From contig JAKPNN010000014.1 of NCBI GenBank assembly GCA_029548365.1, positions 1 through 64,000 of the forward strand: a stretch of DNA of 64,000 nt. The letters are read 5' to 3'. This DNA is from Chloroflexota bacterium. Lineage in GTDB: Bacteria; Chloroflexota; Anaerolineae; Anaerolineales; Anaerolineaceae. Both the position numbers and the translations under genes were made by a program. The stretch's first letter is position 1, and each line of letters begins with the position of its first letter. The notes under the pieces were generated by a model. That model saw only the letters and a list, made by a program, of their open reading frames with translations. It was not told the DNA's origin and searched no databases. Positions 43,236 through 50,996 of the stretch are shown piece by piece.

Positions 43236-43289
43236 GGGAAGCCAATCAGCGGACCGTTAACCGCGGGCTTCCCCCGGGGTTTTGTTTTT
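43236..43289 (+). terminator. Attenuator (terminator) between the leader peptide and the ABC-F gene
   Basis: GGGAAGCC (43236-43243) pairs with GGCTTCCC (43266-43273), with an inner GCGG/CCGC stem. TTTTGTTTTT (43280-43289) follows. An alternative pairing TTAACG (43226-43231) with CGTTAA (43255-43260) would break the inner stem. A ribosome stalled in the leader would stop just short of 43226. This layout suits a transcription attenuator. Confidence 0.75.
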
Positions 43290-43305
43290 AAGAAAGCAGG
43301 CGAAT

Positions 43306-44952
43306 GTGTTATCAGTTCAAAATTGTTCCAAGTCTTACGGCCTCAACGCCGTCCTCAAAAATATCAACTTCAGTCTCAAGCAGGGTGAACGCGCTGCGCT
43401 GGTCGGACCCAACGGGTGCGGGAAATCCACGCTGTTAAACATCATCGCCGGCGAACAGGCCCCTGACGCCGGCAGTGCCGCCCTGACCCCATCCGACCTG
43501 CGCATCGGTTATCTGCGCCAGGGCATCGTCTTCGACCCCGCTGAAACCGTGGGCGGCTACCTCAGCCGTTTTGCTGCCAACCTGGAGGAAGCAATGCGCG
43601 CCCTGGAGGTGAGCTGCGATGGCCTGGCACAATCTCCACAGGACCCCCTGTGGATTGACCGCTATGAAGCCGCGCTGAAGGACCTGACTCGCGCCCAGGA
43701 GATGGAAGGCACCCGCAAATCCATCCTGACCGGCTTTGATTTGCTTGACCTGCCCCAGGATACGCCCATCGAGACGCTCAGCGGCGGGCAGAAGGTGCGC
43801 CTGGCGCTGGCTGGCGTGCTGCTGGAGGCGCCGCACCTGTTGCTGCTGGATGAGCCCACCAACCATTTAGACCTGGAGATGCGCGCCTGGTTACAGGATT
43901 GGGTGCTGGATTACCGGGGAGCGATCGTGCTGGTCTCCCATGATCGGGCGTTTTTAGATGCAGTGATCCACAAAATTATCGCTTTTTCACCCTCCGGGAT
44001 CGGCGTGCGGGAATATCCCGGCAATTACAGCCAGTATCAGGAGGTCCGGCAGTCTGAATTTGATACAGCCATGGCAGAATACATCGATCAGCAGGAGGAG
44101 ATCAAGCGCCTGAAAAAAGCGGCTCAAATCGTACGAAGCCAGGCAAAATTCCACAAAGGCGGAAAAGCTGATCCCAAAAACACGGATGGCTTTACGGCGG
44201 GCTTTTTTGCCGATCGCAGCAAAGAAACGGTTGGACGCGCCAAGCAGCTAGAGAAACGCATTGCTTATCTGGAAGGTGAGGGCGCGCTGGACAAACCAGC
44301 CCACAAATGGGAGATGCGGATGAGCTTTGCCGACCTGCCGGATAGCGGTCAGATCGCCCTGCACATGGAACGCCTGGGGATTGGCTACGGGGAAAAATTG
44401 TTACTGCCGCCCATCACCCAGACGGTCACCCTGGGCAGCCGCATTGCCCTGGTGGGATCGAACGGCGCCGGCAAGACGACGCTGTTCAAGACGCTGCTAG
44501 GCAAAGTGCCGCCCCTGACGGGCGAATTCTACTTTGGCAGCGGTGTTCGTCCAGGGTACCTTTCGCAGGAGCAGGAACTGCTGCAGCCTCGGCTGAGCGT
44601 GCTGGAGACCCTGCAGAAAAACAGCGAGCTCTCCAACCATACCGCGGCGCGCAGCTTTTTGCATCGCTTCTTGTTCAGCGGCGATGAGGTGTTTCAGACT
44701 GTAATGTCGCTGTCTTACGGGCAGCGTTCCCGCCTGATGCTGGCTTTGCTGGTGGCGCAGCAATGCAACTTCCTGCTGCTGGATGAGCCTCTCAACCACC
44801 TCGATTTGCCCTCGCAGGAGGCGTTTGAAACTGCCCTGAGCAGTTTTGAAGGCACGATTTTGGCCAGCGCCCACGACCGCTATTTTATCGACCGTTTTGC
44901 CCAGGTCGTGTGGCATTTCACGCCTGGGGGACTGGCGGCAGAGATAACTTAG
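43306..44952 (+). CDS. ABC-F family ATP-binding protein (ribosome protection type likely)
   Basis: 548 residues, two ABC domains and no membrane segment. Domain 1: GPNGCGKST (about 34), LSGGQKVRLALAG (about 157), LLLLDEPTNHLD (about 180). A charged helical linker with RLKKAAQIVRSQAKFHKGG lies between them. Domain 2: GSNGAGKTT (about 384), LSYGQRSRLMLALL (about 468), LLLDEPLNHLD (about 491). The signature of domain 2 is LSYGQ rather than LSGGQ. Such proteins bind the ribosomal E-site and can displace antibiotics. The GTG at 43306 follows the attenuator T-run, with AGCAGG 5 nt upstream. Drug specificity cannot be read. Confidence 0.9.
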   Translation: MLSVQNCSKSYGLNAVLKNINFSLKQGERAALVGPNGCGKSTLLNIIAGEQAPDAGSAALTPSDLRIGYLRQGIVFDPAETVGGYLSRFAANLEEAMRALEVSCDGLAQSPQDPLWIDRYEAALKDLTRAQEMEGTRKSILTGFDLLDLPQDTPIETLSGGQKVRLALAGVLLEAPHLLLLDEPTNHLDLEMRAWLQDWVLDYRGAIVLVSHDRAFLDAVIHKIIAFSPSGIGVREYPGNYSQYQEVRQSEFDTAMAEYIDQQEEIKRLKKAAQIVRSQAKFHKGGKADPKNTDGFTAGFFADRSKETVGRAKQLEKRIAYLEGEGALDKPAHKWEMRMSFADLPDSGQIALHMERLGIGYGEKLLLPPITQTVTLGSRIALVGSNGAGKTTLFKTLLGKVPPLTGEFYFGSGVRPGYLSQEQELLQPRLSVLETLQKNSELSNHTAARSFLHRFLFSGDEVFQTVMSLSYGQRSRLMLALLVAQQCNFLLLDEPLNHLDLPSQEAFETALSSFEGTILASAHDRYFIDRFAQVVWHFTPGGLAAEIT

Positions 44953-45300
44953 CCTGCGGGTCAGGGCAGGCGGGCAAGGGTGCTGCCCCTGCAGGATAGG
45001 GACGGTCTGTCATTGCGAATCCTGTCATTGCGAGGAACGACTGCGTAGCGTGCCCAAGCGCAGCGAAGGGTAAGCAATCTCATCATGAAAATTCGAGACT
45101 GCTTCGCAAGCTCGCAGTGACATAATCGCGAGGTACGAAGTAATCTCGCAGCGCCAAGATTTTTCCTGCTCCCTGCTTCCCGCTACCAGCCCCTTTCACC
45201 TTTCAGCTTTGAGCTTTCAGCTTTCAGCTATGAGCTACCAGCTACAAACTATCAACCACCAACTACCCGCCAACATGCCGCTTGCGGCACAAAATTCAGC
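44953..45300. repeat. Interspersed repeats after the ABC-F gene
   Basis: A TGTCATTGCGAGG..GCAATCTC unit (about 45010-45082) faces an inverted GAGACTGC..GCAGTGAC unit (45095-45121), making a large palindrome. AGCTACCAGCTA/TTTCAGCTTT low-complexity sequence follows (45180-45270). No gene is seen. Confidence 0.85.
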
Positions 45301-45322
45301 TCTATTTGCCGCTTTTGACGTA

Positions 45323-45351
45323 TTGAAACCCCGCAACCTTTATGTTATACT
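45323..45351 (+). promoter_or_regulatory. Promoter of the small gene at 45415
   Basis: TTGAAA (45323-45328), a 17-nt spacer and TATACT (45346-45351). The transcript would start at about 45358, just before the LexA-like box. Confidence 0.65.
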
Positions 45352-45363
45352 CTAATTAAAATC

Positions 45364-45377
45364 AGAACGCATGTTCT
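45364..45377 (+). promoter_or_regulatory. LexA-like box
   Basis: AGAACGCATGTTCT, a perfect GAAC-N4-GTTC palindrome placed directly after the transcript start. It shares 12 of 14 bases with the box at 30760-30773. Confidence 0.65.
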
Positions 45378-45414
45378 ATTTTAGCGCGCATCCACCCCGA
45401 AAGGAGCTTTATTA

Positions 45415-45822
45415 ATGTCGGCAGCAACAAACACCTCTGCCAAAGCATCCCAGCCGGGCATCAGAAAGCCTGGTGGTCAGCCAGGTAACACTAATGCGGT
45501 CAAGCACGGCTTTTACACCAAAAACTTCTCCCTGGCTGAACGCCGCGGCCTGCAAGCAACCGAGGGGATTGTTCTCGGGGATGAAATTGGCTTGCTGCGT
45601 GTCCTCATCCGCCGTTTTGCAGAGCAAATCCAGGCCAATCAGGATGTGGGCCTCAATGAATCCGCCCAATACTTAGCTGTGATTGGCGAAGCCATGCTCC
45701 GTTTAGGCAGTCTGCTGCGTACCGACCATATGCTGGGCGGGGATCAATCCAGCATCCTTTTCACGCGACTTACCCGCGCCATGAACGAATATTTAGAAGA
45801 GTGCAGGCCTGATGAAAGCTGA
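45415..45822 (+). CDS. Small protein of unknown function under a LexA-like box
   Basis: 135 residues, no signal or membrane segment. The N-terminus holds KPGGQPGNTNAVKHGFYTK, a motif common in phage- and element-associated proteins. The rest is helical: GIVLGDEIGLLRVLIRRFAE through MLRLGSLLRTDHML. AAGGAG lies 11 nt before ATG. It is the only gene after the ABC-F gene inside the outer inverted repeats. The LexA-like box suggests induction on DNA damage. I cannot assign an activity. Confidence 0.75.
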   Translation: MSAATNTSAKASQPGIRKPGGQPGNTNAVKHGFYTKNFSLAERRGLQATEGIVLGDEIGLLRVLIRRFAEQIQANQDVGLNESAQYLAVIGEAMLRLGSLLRTDHMLGGDQSSILFTRLTRAMNEYLEECRPDES

Positions 45823-45887
45823 CGTATTTATTTATTCGTTTCGGTTCGTTTTATTTTGGAACGAATACCCGGAGGCAGCCTGTTTTC

Positions 45888-46013
45888 CCGCCACCCGCTA
45901 CCAGCTATCATCCCCTTTCAGCTTTGAGCTTTCACCTTTCACCTACGAAGTCCCCGAGCGCAGCGAGTGGGATGAGCTACAAGCTACCAGCCAGCAGCTA
46001 CAAGCTACTACCC
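45888..46013. repeat. Low-complexity repeats and right outer inverted-repeat arm
   Basis: AGCTATCA, TTTCAGCTTTGAG and AGCTACCAGCCAGCAGC runs flank the 24-bp arm at 45950-45973, which is exactly complementary to 42859-42882. No gene is seen in 45823-46155 apart from these and the DnaA boxes. Confidence 0.8.
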
Positions 46014-46021
46014 TGCACGGG

Positions 46022-46105
46022 TGTGGATCGTTGTGTGGATAAGCCCAATAAATGGTGGAAAACCTGTGGATAACCCGCTGAATTGTGTTCAAAAGCTGGG
46101 GATAA
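46022..46105. other. Second DnaA-box group
   Basis: Two perfect TGTGGATAA boxes (46034-46042 and 46065-46073), one near box TGGGGATAA (46097-46105) and a weak TGTGGATCG (46022-46030), all in the same orientation. It has fewer boxes than 20389-20751 and lacks an inverted partner. It may be a DnaA-titrating or regulatory site. Confidence 0.55.
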
Positions 46106-46110
46106 ATACT

Positions 46111-46139
46111 GAGAGCCAGGTCCGCCAAGCCTGGCTCTC
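46111..46139 (+). terminator. Strong hairpin upstream of a small open frame
   Basis: A perfect 10-bp stem GAGAGCCAGG/CCTGGCTCTC with a 9-nt loop but no T-tract. It lies directly before AAGGAG and the small frame at 46156, so it may shield or stabilise that mRNA rather than terminate. Confidence 0.45.
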
Positions 46140-46155
46140 ATCTGAAGGAGAAAAA

Positions 46156-46362
46156 ATGCTATCGAAACTGTTATGGTCTCAGTATAGCGAATTTGAAGCG
46201 CCTGTGCTTGACGCACACACCCCAATCCCCCTACGATTACCCAACGGGCGGGTTAAAACGATGCACTCGACCCGGAAACGGGAATTATTAATCGGCGTGA
46301 TATCCTCGTCAGACACAATTGCCGGGGCGCGGCATGCCGCCCCTTGTTGCCGAGCAGATTAG
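46156..46362 (+). CDS. Small open frame, uncertain gene
   Basis: 68 codons, ATG with AAGGAG 7 nt upstream. It reads MLSKLLWSQYSEFEAPVLDA, then a basic stretch and a Cys-rich end. No homology recognised. The good ribosome site is its main support; it may be a truncated gene or a short regulatory protein. Confidence 0.4.
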   Translation: MLSKLLWSQYSEFEAPVLDAHTPIPLRLPNGRVKTMHSTRKRELLIGVISSSDTIAGARHAAPCCRAD

Positions 46363-46423
46363 CGCCGTTTTTAACATTTATGATATGATTTACAAAAACC
46401 CACATCCATGAGGAGTATGATCC

Positions 46424-46672
46424 ATGACTGAACAGGATTTCACCTTTGAAGAACAGGTTAAAGGGTTGATCGAACAGATCAGCGCCTATATTGAACATTA
46501 TCACGGGGGTTCAGTTGAATTAGATCGCATCGAAGGCAGGACGGTGTACGTGCGCCTCGGCGGCGCCTGTGAAGATTGCCCCCTGTCTCCAGCCACGCTG
46601 CAGGGCTGGGTGGCGGGCACATTGCGCCAGTTTTTCCCCGACATCGTGGTAGAAGAAACGGCAAGCTGCTGA
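46424..46672 (+). CDS. NifU-type iron-sulfur scaffold domain protein
   Basis: 82 residues, a stand-alone NifU C-terminal domain. GACEDCPLSPATLQ carries the C49-x-x-C52 pair that holds a transferable Fe-S cluster. YIEHYHGGSVELDRIEG is the conserved first half. It supplies Fe-S clusters to apoproteins in the cytosol. GAGGAG lies 9 nt before ATG. It is monocistronic and convergent with the chelatase gene. Confidence 0.92.
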   Translation: MTEQDFTFEEQVKGLIEQISAYIEHYHGGSVELDRIEGRTVYVRLGGACEDCPLSPATLQGWVAGTLRQFFPDIVVEETASC

Positions 46673-46782
46673 GCGCTCACTGAAGAAAAAAAACAGGGCC
46701 TGTAAAAAAGGGGATTATCGCGCAGGCTCCCCGGTGCGCCGATGATTGCGCCAATGGACCTTCCCCGCACAAGCTGGTTTTG

Positions 46783-47781
46783 TCACCTGGAGGGTTTTCC
46801 AGGCTGAGCGCCTGAAGCCCCGGAGTGAATTTCCTTTTGTACCGTGCGGTAGAGCGTATCACTGCGGAGCTCATCCAGGGTGTAGCAGGTGGCCTGGAGA
46901 TGATCTGCCAGGGCATGCGCCAATCCCTGGTCGAAAGCCTCGTGCTCCATGTTGATCACCACAGAGCGCAGGTCTTCGTTAGCGATTTGTTCAGCCAGCA
47001 GATGGGCTTCTTTTTCCGGCGAGCCGTTGCCCAGTGCCACATTGCCTGCGCCGTCGGTCAGGATGATCAACAGGGGGAAGATGTCGGGATGAAGGATTTT
47101 TTCGCGTTTCAACACCTCGTAAGCCATCATCAGCCCGGCGCTGAGGGGCGTTTTCCCGCCCACGGGGATATCCGCCAGGGCTTGTTGAGCCAGCAAAACA
47201 GAATTGGTTGGCGGCAGCACCAGGGTGGCGCGATCCTTCTGAAACACGATCAACCCCACCCGGTCACGGCGCTGGTAGGCGTCGGTCAGCAGCGAGAGGA
47301 TGGCGCCCTTGGTGGCAGCCATACGCTCCGCCACAGCCATAGACCAGGAGGCATCCACCAGGAATAAAATCAGGTTCGCCGTCCTTCGAACCCGCACCTT
47401 GCGCTGATAGTCCTCCCGCCGAACGGAAAAAGCCACCTCATTATTTTTGCTGTCCTCACGCGCTTTTTGAAACGGGGCAGCGGCTCGCAGAGTGGCGTCA
47501 AAAGCCAGGTCATCGGCCTTGCCGTTGGCAGGCCGGGCCTGGATATAGCGTCCGCGCTTGCGGTCGGTTTGAGTCTGAGAGCGGCGCCCGCTCTGCTTGC
47601 GCATCATTTCGTCCAGGGGGGTGTCCAGGCGGCGCGGCGCAAAGGTCTCGCCGGGTTTAACCGATTTCCCACCTTCCCACCAGTGGGCGGTGTTGTCGCT
47701 GAAGATATCCTGCCGGGCTGGTTCTACGGGCTCGGATCCAGCGGGTTCTTCGCTAATTTCGAGATGGGGGGAGAGAGGCTT
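46783..47781 (-). CDS. chlD: VWA-domain part of the ChlD-type chelatase, reached by -1 frameshift
   Basis: About 332 residues after the shift. They begin with a Pro/Glu-rich linker (PLSPHLEISEEPAGSEPVEP) and continue without a stop through SGRRSQTQTDRKRGRYIQ into a von Willebrand A domain. LILFLVDASWSMAVAERM is the metal-site D-x-S-x-S, and LIILTDGAGNVAL the later Asp site. An internal ATG at 47607 exists, but it would cut off the linker and has no Shine-Dalgarno. With the AAA part upstream it makes a full 698-residue ChlD-type subunit. No chlH/cobN large subunit is in the window. Confidence 0.85.
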   Translation of the reverse strand, partial: KPLSPHLEISEEPAGSEPVEPARQDIFSDNTAHWWEGGKSVKPGETFAPRRLDTPLDEMMRKQSGRRSQTQTDRKRGRYIQARPANGKADDLAFDATLRAAAPFQKAREDSKNNEVAFSVRREDYQRKVRVRRTANLILFLVDASWSMAVAERMAATKGAILSLLTDAYQRRDRVGLIVFQKDRATLVLPPTNSVLLAQQALADIPVGGKTPLSAGLMMAYEVLKREKILHPDIFPLLIILTDGAGNVALGNGSPEKEAHLLAEQIANEDLRSVVINMEHEAFDQGLAHALADHLQATCYTLDELRSDTLYRTVQKEIHSGASGAQPGKPSR

Positions 47782-48878
47782 TTTTTTTGACTGGTTTGGG
47801 ATTCATCATCCGGGTCTTGCTGATCCACAGAGGCGCCCTCAGAAGCAGAGCCCACCAATTCTTCGATATGCTCCTGTAATTGGGTGACGCCCATCTCTGA
47901 ATGCCTGAAGGGTCCGGCTTTAACGCGGTGCGGAAGCGCCAGCTCGGCCGCCAGGGCAATATCGTGGGGGTTGATGGCGTCCCGGCCTTCAAATGCGGCA
48001 TGGGCGCGCGATGCTTTAAGGATCACCAGGTCTGCCCGGTGTCCGTCAACCTGCATCTTGGCTGTCAGGTCAGCGATGACCAGCAAGTCGCGGCTGGTGT
48101 AACCCACCTTGTCCAGCATTTGTCTGGCCCTGGCGATTTGCTCTGAAAGTTCCTGTTCCCTGGGGAGCCATTTCTGGCGGAAGGCTTCCGGGTCAGCCTC
48201 AAACGCCAGGTTGCGCTCCATGATCTGCACGCGCTGCCGGGGATCGAGGATGCCGCGAATTTCAACGGAGAGGGCAAACCGGTCCAGCAATTGCGGGCGC
48301 AAATCGCCTTCTTCGGGGTTCATCGTGCCCACCAGGATAAAGCGCGCCGGGTGAGCAAAGGAGATGCCTTCGCGTTCGACGATGTTCATCCCCATCGCCG
48401 CTGAATCCAGCAAAACGTCCACCACATGGTCGTCCAGCAGGTTGACCTCGTCAATGTACAGCAAGCCGCGATTGGCAGCCGCTAAAACGCCGGGCTCAAA
48501 GTGGCGCTCACCCTTTTGGATGGCTTTTTCGATATCCAGGGTACCCACCACCCGGTCTTCTGTGGCTGAGATCGGCAGGTTGATGAAGGGTGTTTGCCGG
48601 GTCTCAACGGGCAGGCCGTTTTCATCGGCTTCGAAACGCTCCCGGCATTCTGTGCACCAGCTGATCGGTTTTTGGGGGTCACATCCAAACCGGCAGTTCT
48701 GCACCACCTGAACCGGGGGCAATAAGGCAGCCAAAGCTCGCGCTGCAGTTGATTTTCCGGTGCCGCGCTCGCCGCGGATCAAAACACCGCCAATTCGGGT
48801 GTCGATAGCATTTAATATCAATGCCCGGCTCATGCGCTGCTGGCCGACGACTGCTGTAAATGGATAAATCGTTCGCAT
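47724..48878 (-). CDS. chlI: ChlI/ChlD-type AAA+ chelatase subunit (zero-frame product)
   Basis: 384 residues ending at 47724. AAA+ ATPase of the Mg/Co-chelatase type: VLIRGERGTGKSTAARALAA (Walker A), LYIDEVNLLDDHVVDVLLDS (Walker B), FILVGTMNPEEGDLRPQLLDR (sensor 1 and arginine finger). Zinc-type cysteines CRFGC..CTEC are also present. It drives metal insertion, probably cobalt into a corrin ring. It reads through A9 at 47780-47788 and stops 22 codons later. A -1 shift there gives the full-length ChlD-type form. Confidence 0.9.
   Translation of the reverse strand: MRTIYPFTAVVGQQRMSRALILNAIDTRIGGVLIRGERGTGKSTAARALAALLPPVQVVQNCRFGCDPQKPISWCTECRERFEADENGLPVETRQTPFINLPISATEDRVVGTLDIEKAIQKGERHFEPGVLAAANRGLLYIDEVNLLDDHVVDVLLDSAAMGMNIVEREGISFAHPARFILVGTMNPEEGDLRPQLLDRFALSVEIRGILDPRQRVQIMERNLAFEADPEAFRQKWLPREQELSEQIARARQMLDKVGYTSRDLLVIADLTAKMQVDGHRADLVILKASRAHAAFEGRDAINPHDIALAAELALPHRVKAGPFRHSEMGVTQLQEHIEELVGSASEGASVDQQDPDDESQTSQKKSLSPPISKLAKNPLDPSP
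47780..47788 (-). other. Candidate -1 frameshift site (A9 run)
   Basis: On the minus strand the frame reads CAA AAA AAA AGC. Slipping back one base gives AAG CCT and joins the AAA+ and VWA parts. A-AAA-AAA is a classic slippery heptamer. Transcriptional slippage on A9 would do the same. A sequencing error in the homopolymer is the alternative. Confidence 0.75.
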
Positions 48879-49028
48879 TTCTGTGCACTTCTGTTCGTAG
48901 TAAATTTGCTCATACAGTTTACCACTTCTAAGGTTAAATCACCACAATTCACTGCAGATCATGGGTAAAGGTGGTGGAAATTTATGGCAAATCTGCGCCT
49001 GAAGCCGGTTTTGCGCTACAATAAGGGT

Positions 49029-50072
49029 ATGCACTGGCAAATACACGGTCACAATTGGGTGGTAGAACTGCTCAGAAAGCATGTCTCTGGCGGAAAATTG
49101 CGGCATGCTTACCTGTTCACCGGGCCTGAGGGCGTGGGACGGCAAACGCTGGCCATCCGTTTTGCCCAGGCCATTAATTGTGAAAACCCACCGGAACCGG
49201 GTGATTATTGCGGTGACTGCCGTTCCTGCCGCCAGCTTGCCACGCTGACACACCCTGATTTAAGCCTGCTCCAACCCGAAGAGGGGCATAAGGATATCCT
49301 GATTGACCAGGTGCGCACCCTGCAGCGAGCACTGGCGCTATCGCCATATTCTTCCGCTTACCGGATTGCCCTGCTGCCCGACTTTCAGCGCGCCACAACA
49401 CAGGCAGCCAATGCGCTTCTAAAAACTCTTGAAGAACCCCCCGGAAGGGTGATTTTACTGCTGACCGCGCTTACGCCGGAGGGCCTTTTGCCCACGATCG
49501 TCTCCCGCTGCGAGGTTATCCGCTTGAGACCGGCATCGATTGATGAAACTCGAGCCTATTTACAAACCCGTCACAGCCTGGATGGCGATCAGGCGCGCGT
49601 GCTGGCGCATATTTCAGGTGGGAGGATGGGTGCAGCCATCCGATTGGCTGAAGACCGATCAACGCTGGTCAATCGCAGGGTACAACTGGAAACCTTGTTG
49701 CAATTGCTGGACGCGCCGCGTTATGAACGTTTTAAGCGCATCGGGTCTTTCCTTAAGGCGCTGGACAAGCCCCGTCACAAAATCGGGGAGGTTTTATCGA
49801 TCTGGCTTTCATTTTGGCGCGATGTCTTTTTGCGAGCCTCCAGCGAATCACTGCCCCCGGTCAACCTGGACCTGTTGACCCAAATTGACCAGGTGGCGTT
49901 GCAGGTGCCGGTGAAACAGGCCCGCGAGCTGATCCTTGCTCATGAGCATGCGCTTCAACACCTGGACGCCAACGTCAATCTTCAGCTATTGCTGGAAACC
50001 CTGATGCTTCAGTGGCCCAGGGTGACTGTTTCGCAGGAAACCGCCTTTTTGGACGATGGGGACGGTGATTAA
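49029..50072 (+). CDS. holB: DNA polymerase III subunit delta'
   Basis: 347 residues. The P-loop is degenerate (GPEGVGRQT, with Arg for the Lys), as in delta' subunits that lack ATPase activity. A four-Cys zinc module follows (CENPPEPGDYCGDCRSC), then NALLKTLEEPP and TIVSRCE (the S-R-C arginine finger). It is part of the clamp loader that puts DnaN on DNA. ATG 49029 has TACAAT 6 nt upstream and no clear Shine-Dalgarno, so a leaderless mRNA is likely. An earlier in-frame start at 48984 is rejected. Confidence 0.93.
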   Translation: MHWQIHGHNWVVELLRKHVSGGKLRHAYLFTGPEGVGRQTLAIRFAQAINCENPPEPGDYCGDCRSCRQLATLTHPDLSLLQPEEGHKDILIDQVRTLQRALALSPYSSAYRIALLPDFQRATTQAANALLKTLEEPPGRVILLLTALTPEGLLPTIVSRCEVIRLRPASIDETRAYLQTRHSLDGDQARVLAHISGGRMGAAIRLAEDRSTLVNRRVQLETLLQLLDAPRYERFKRIGSFLKALDKPRHKIGEVLSIWLSFWRDVFLRASSESLPPVNLDLLTQIDQVALQVPVKQARELILAHEHALQHLDANVNLQLLLETLMLQWPRVTVSQETAFLDDGDGD

Positions 50073-50076
50073 CCTG

Positions 50077-50895
50077 TTAATTGGGGTCTACCTGGAAAAT
50101 TTCCAGGTCTGAAAACCGGACTGTCATGGCGCAACCGCTGACCGTCCTGGCATACACCCCCAGGTTGCCCTGGCGATGGCTGGCAACTCGCTGCTCAAAT
50201 TGAAAGGCGTCGTTAATGTACAGGTGAAACGTCCCCCGGGAGACCCACAGCCCCAGCCGGTTGGAGGATAGCGCGCCAGGCTGGATTCCCGGACCCGTTC
50301 CCCAATTCTGTAAAACCGTTGTTACCCCCTCCTGGATCACCTCCAGGCGCACCTGCCCCGCGCAATCTACCAGCAGGCGGTAGAAATCGCCCTCCGATTG
50401 CTGCCAGAAAAGCAAGCCAATCTGGTCTTCGGGTTCACACAGCGAGGGTTGAACGGTGATTTCCAGGTAAAAATCCTCTGGCAGTGTGTGCTCACTGCTG
50501 CTGGTCAGGCTGGTTTCCGCCCTGGCGATCGCCAGGGTCAGGTTCTGTGTGCCGAAGGCGATATTGCCGGCAGGGCTTTGCTGGATTCCCCACAGCCTTT
50601 CATCCGAAAAATCATCGCTTACGAGAAGATCTGAAATCCCTGTGCGCGTGTCTTTAAAGATGGGCTGTATCGTGGGGCTGGAAAAGGCGGGCAGGGTGGG
50701 TGTGGCCGTGCTGGGAAACCAATCAATGGTCGGGGTGGGGGTTTCCGTTTGGGTTGGCGTTTCCGTCCAGGTGGGGGTGAGGGTGGGCTCAGGTGTGACC
50801 AGGTTACAACCGGACAGGCTGATGAAGCTGATCGCCAGCAGCAGCGCACCAGAGATTATAAAAATAGCCCGAAGAATTGGTTTTTTTGTTTGCAT
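50077..50895 (-). CDS. Lipoprotein with Thr/Pro linker and beta-sandwich domain
   Basis: 272 residues. A lipobox LSGC with Cys30, then a Thr/Pro-rich linker (about 33-70), then a domain of about 190 residues. Its SDDFSD..W, FYLEITVQPS, GDFYRLLVDCAGQVRLEV and NRLGLWVSRGTFHLYIN strands resemble LamG/DUF1080-type sugar-binding folds. It is probably a surface-exposed binding protein. The C-terminal end overlaps no gene but lies 4 nt from holB, convergent. Confidence 0.8.
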   Translation of the reverse strand: MQTKKPILRAIFIISGALLLAISFISLSGCNLVTPEPTLTPTWTETPTQTETPTPTIDWFPSTATPTLPAFSSPTIQPIFKDTRTGISDLLVSDDFSDERLWGIQQSPAGNIAFGTQNLTLAIARAETSLTSSSEHTLPEDFYLEITVQPSLCEPEDQIGLLFWQQSEGDFYRLLVDCAGQVRLEVIQEGVTTVLQNWGTGPGIQPGALSSNRLGLWVSRGTFHLYINDAFQFEQRVASHRQGNLGVYARTVSGCAMTVRFSDLEIFQVDPN

Positions 50896-50996
50896 TTGAG
50901 ACCACCATTATATAACTTAAACAGGTTTTGACCAAACCCTGGGAGCTCTGGCTTTAATTGTCACAGGTGTTATAATTTTTATCTGGAAAGATAACA

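Noticed and set aside
45415-45822. Phage terminase small subunit or prophage remnant
   Set aside because: The N-terminal motif is shared with such proteins, but no other phage gene is near.
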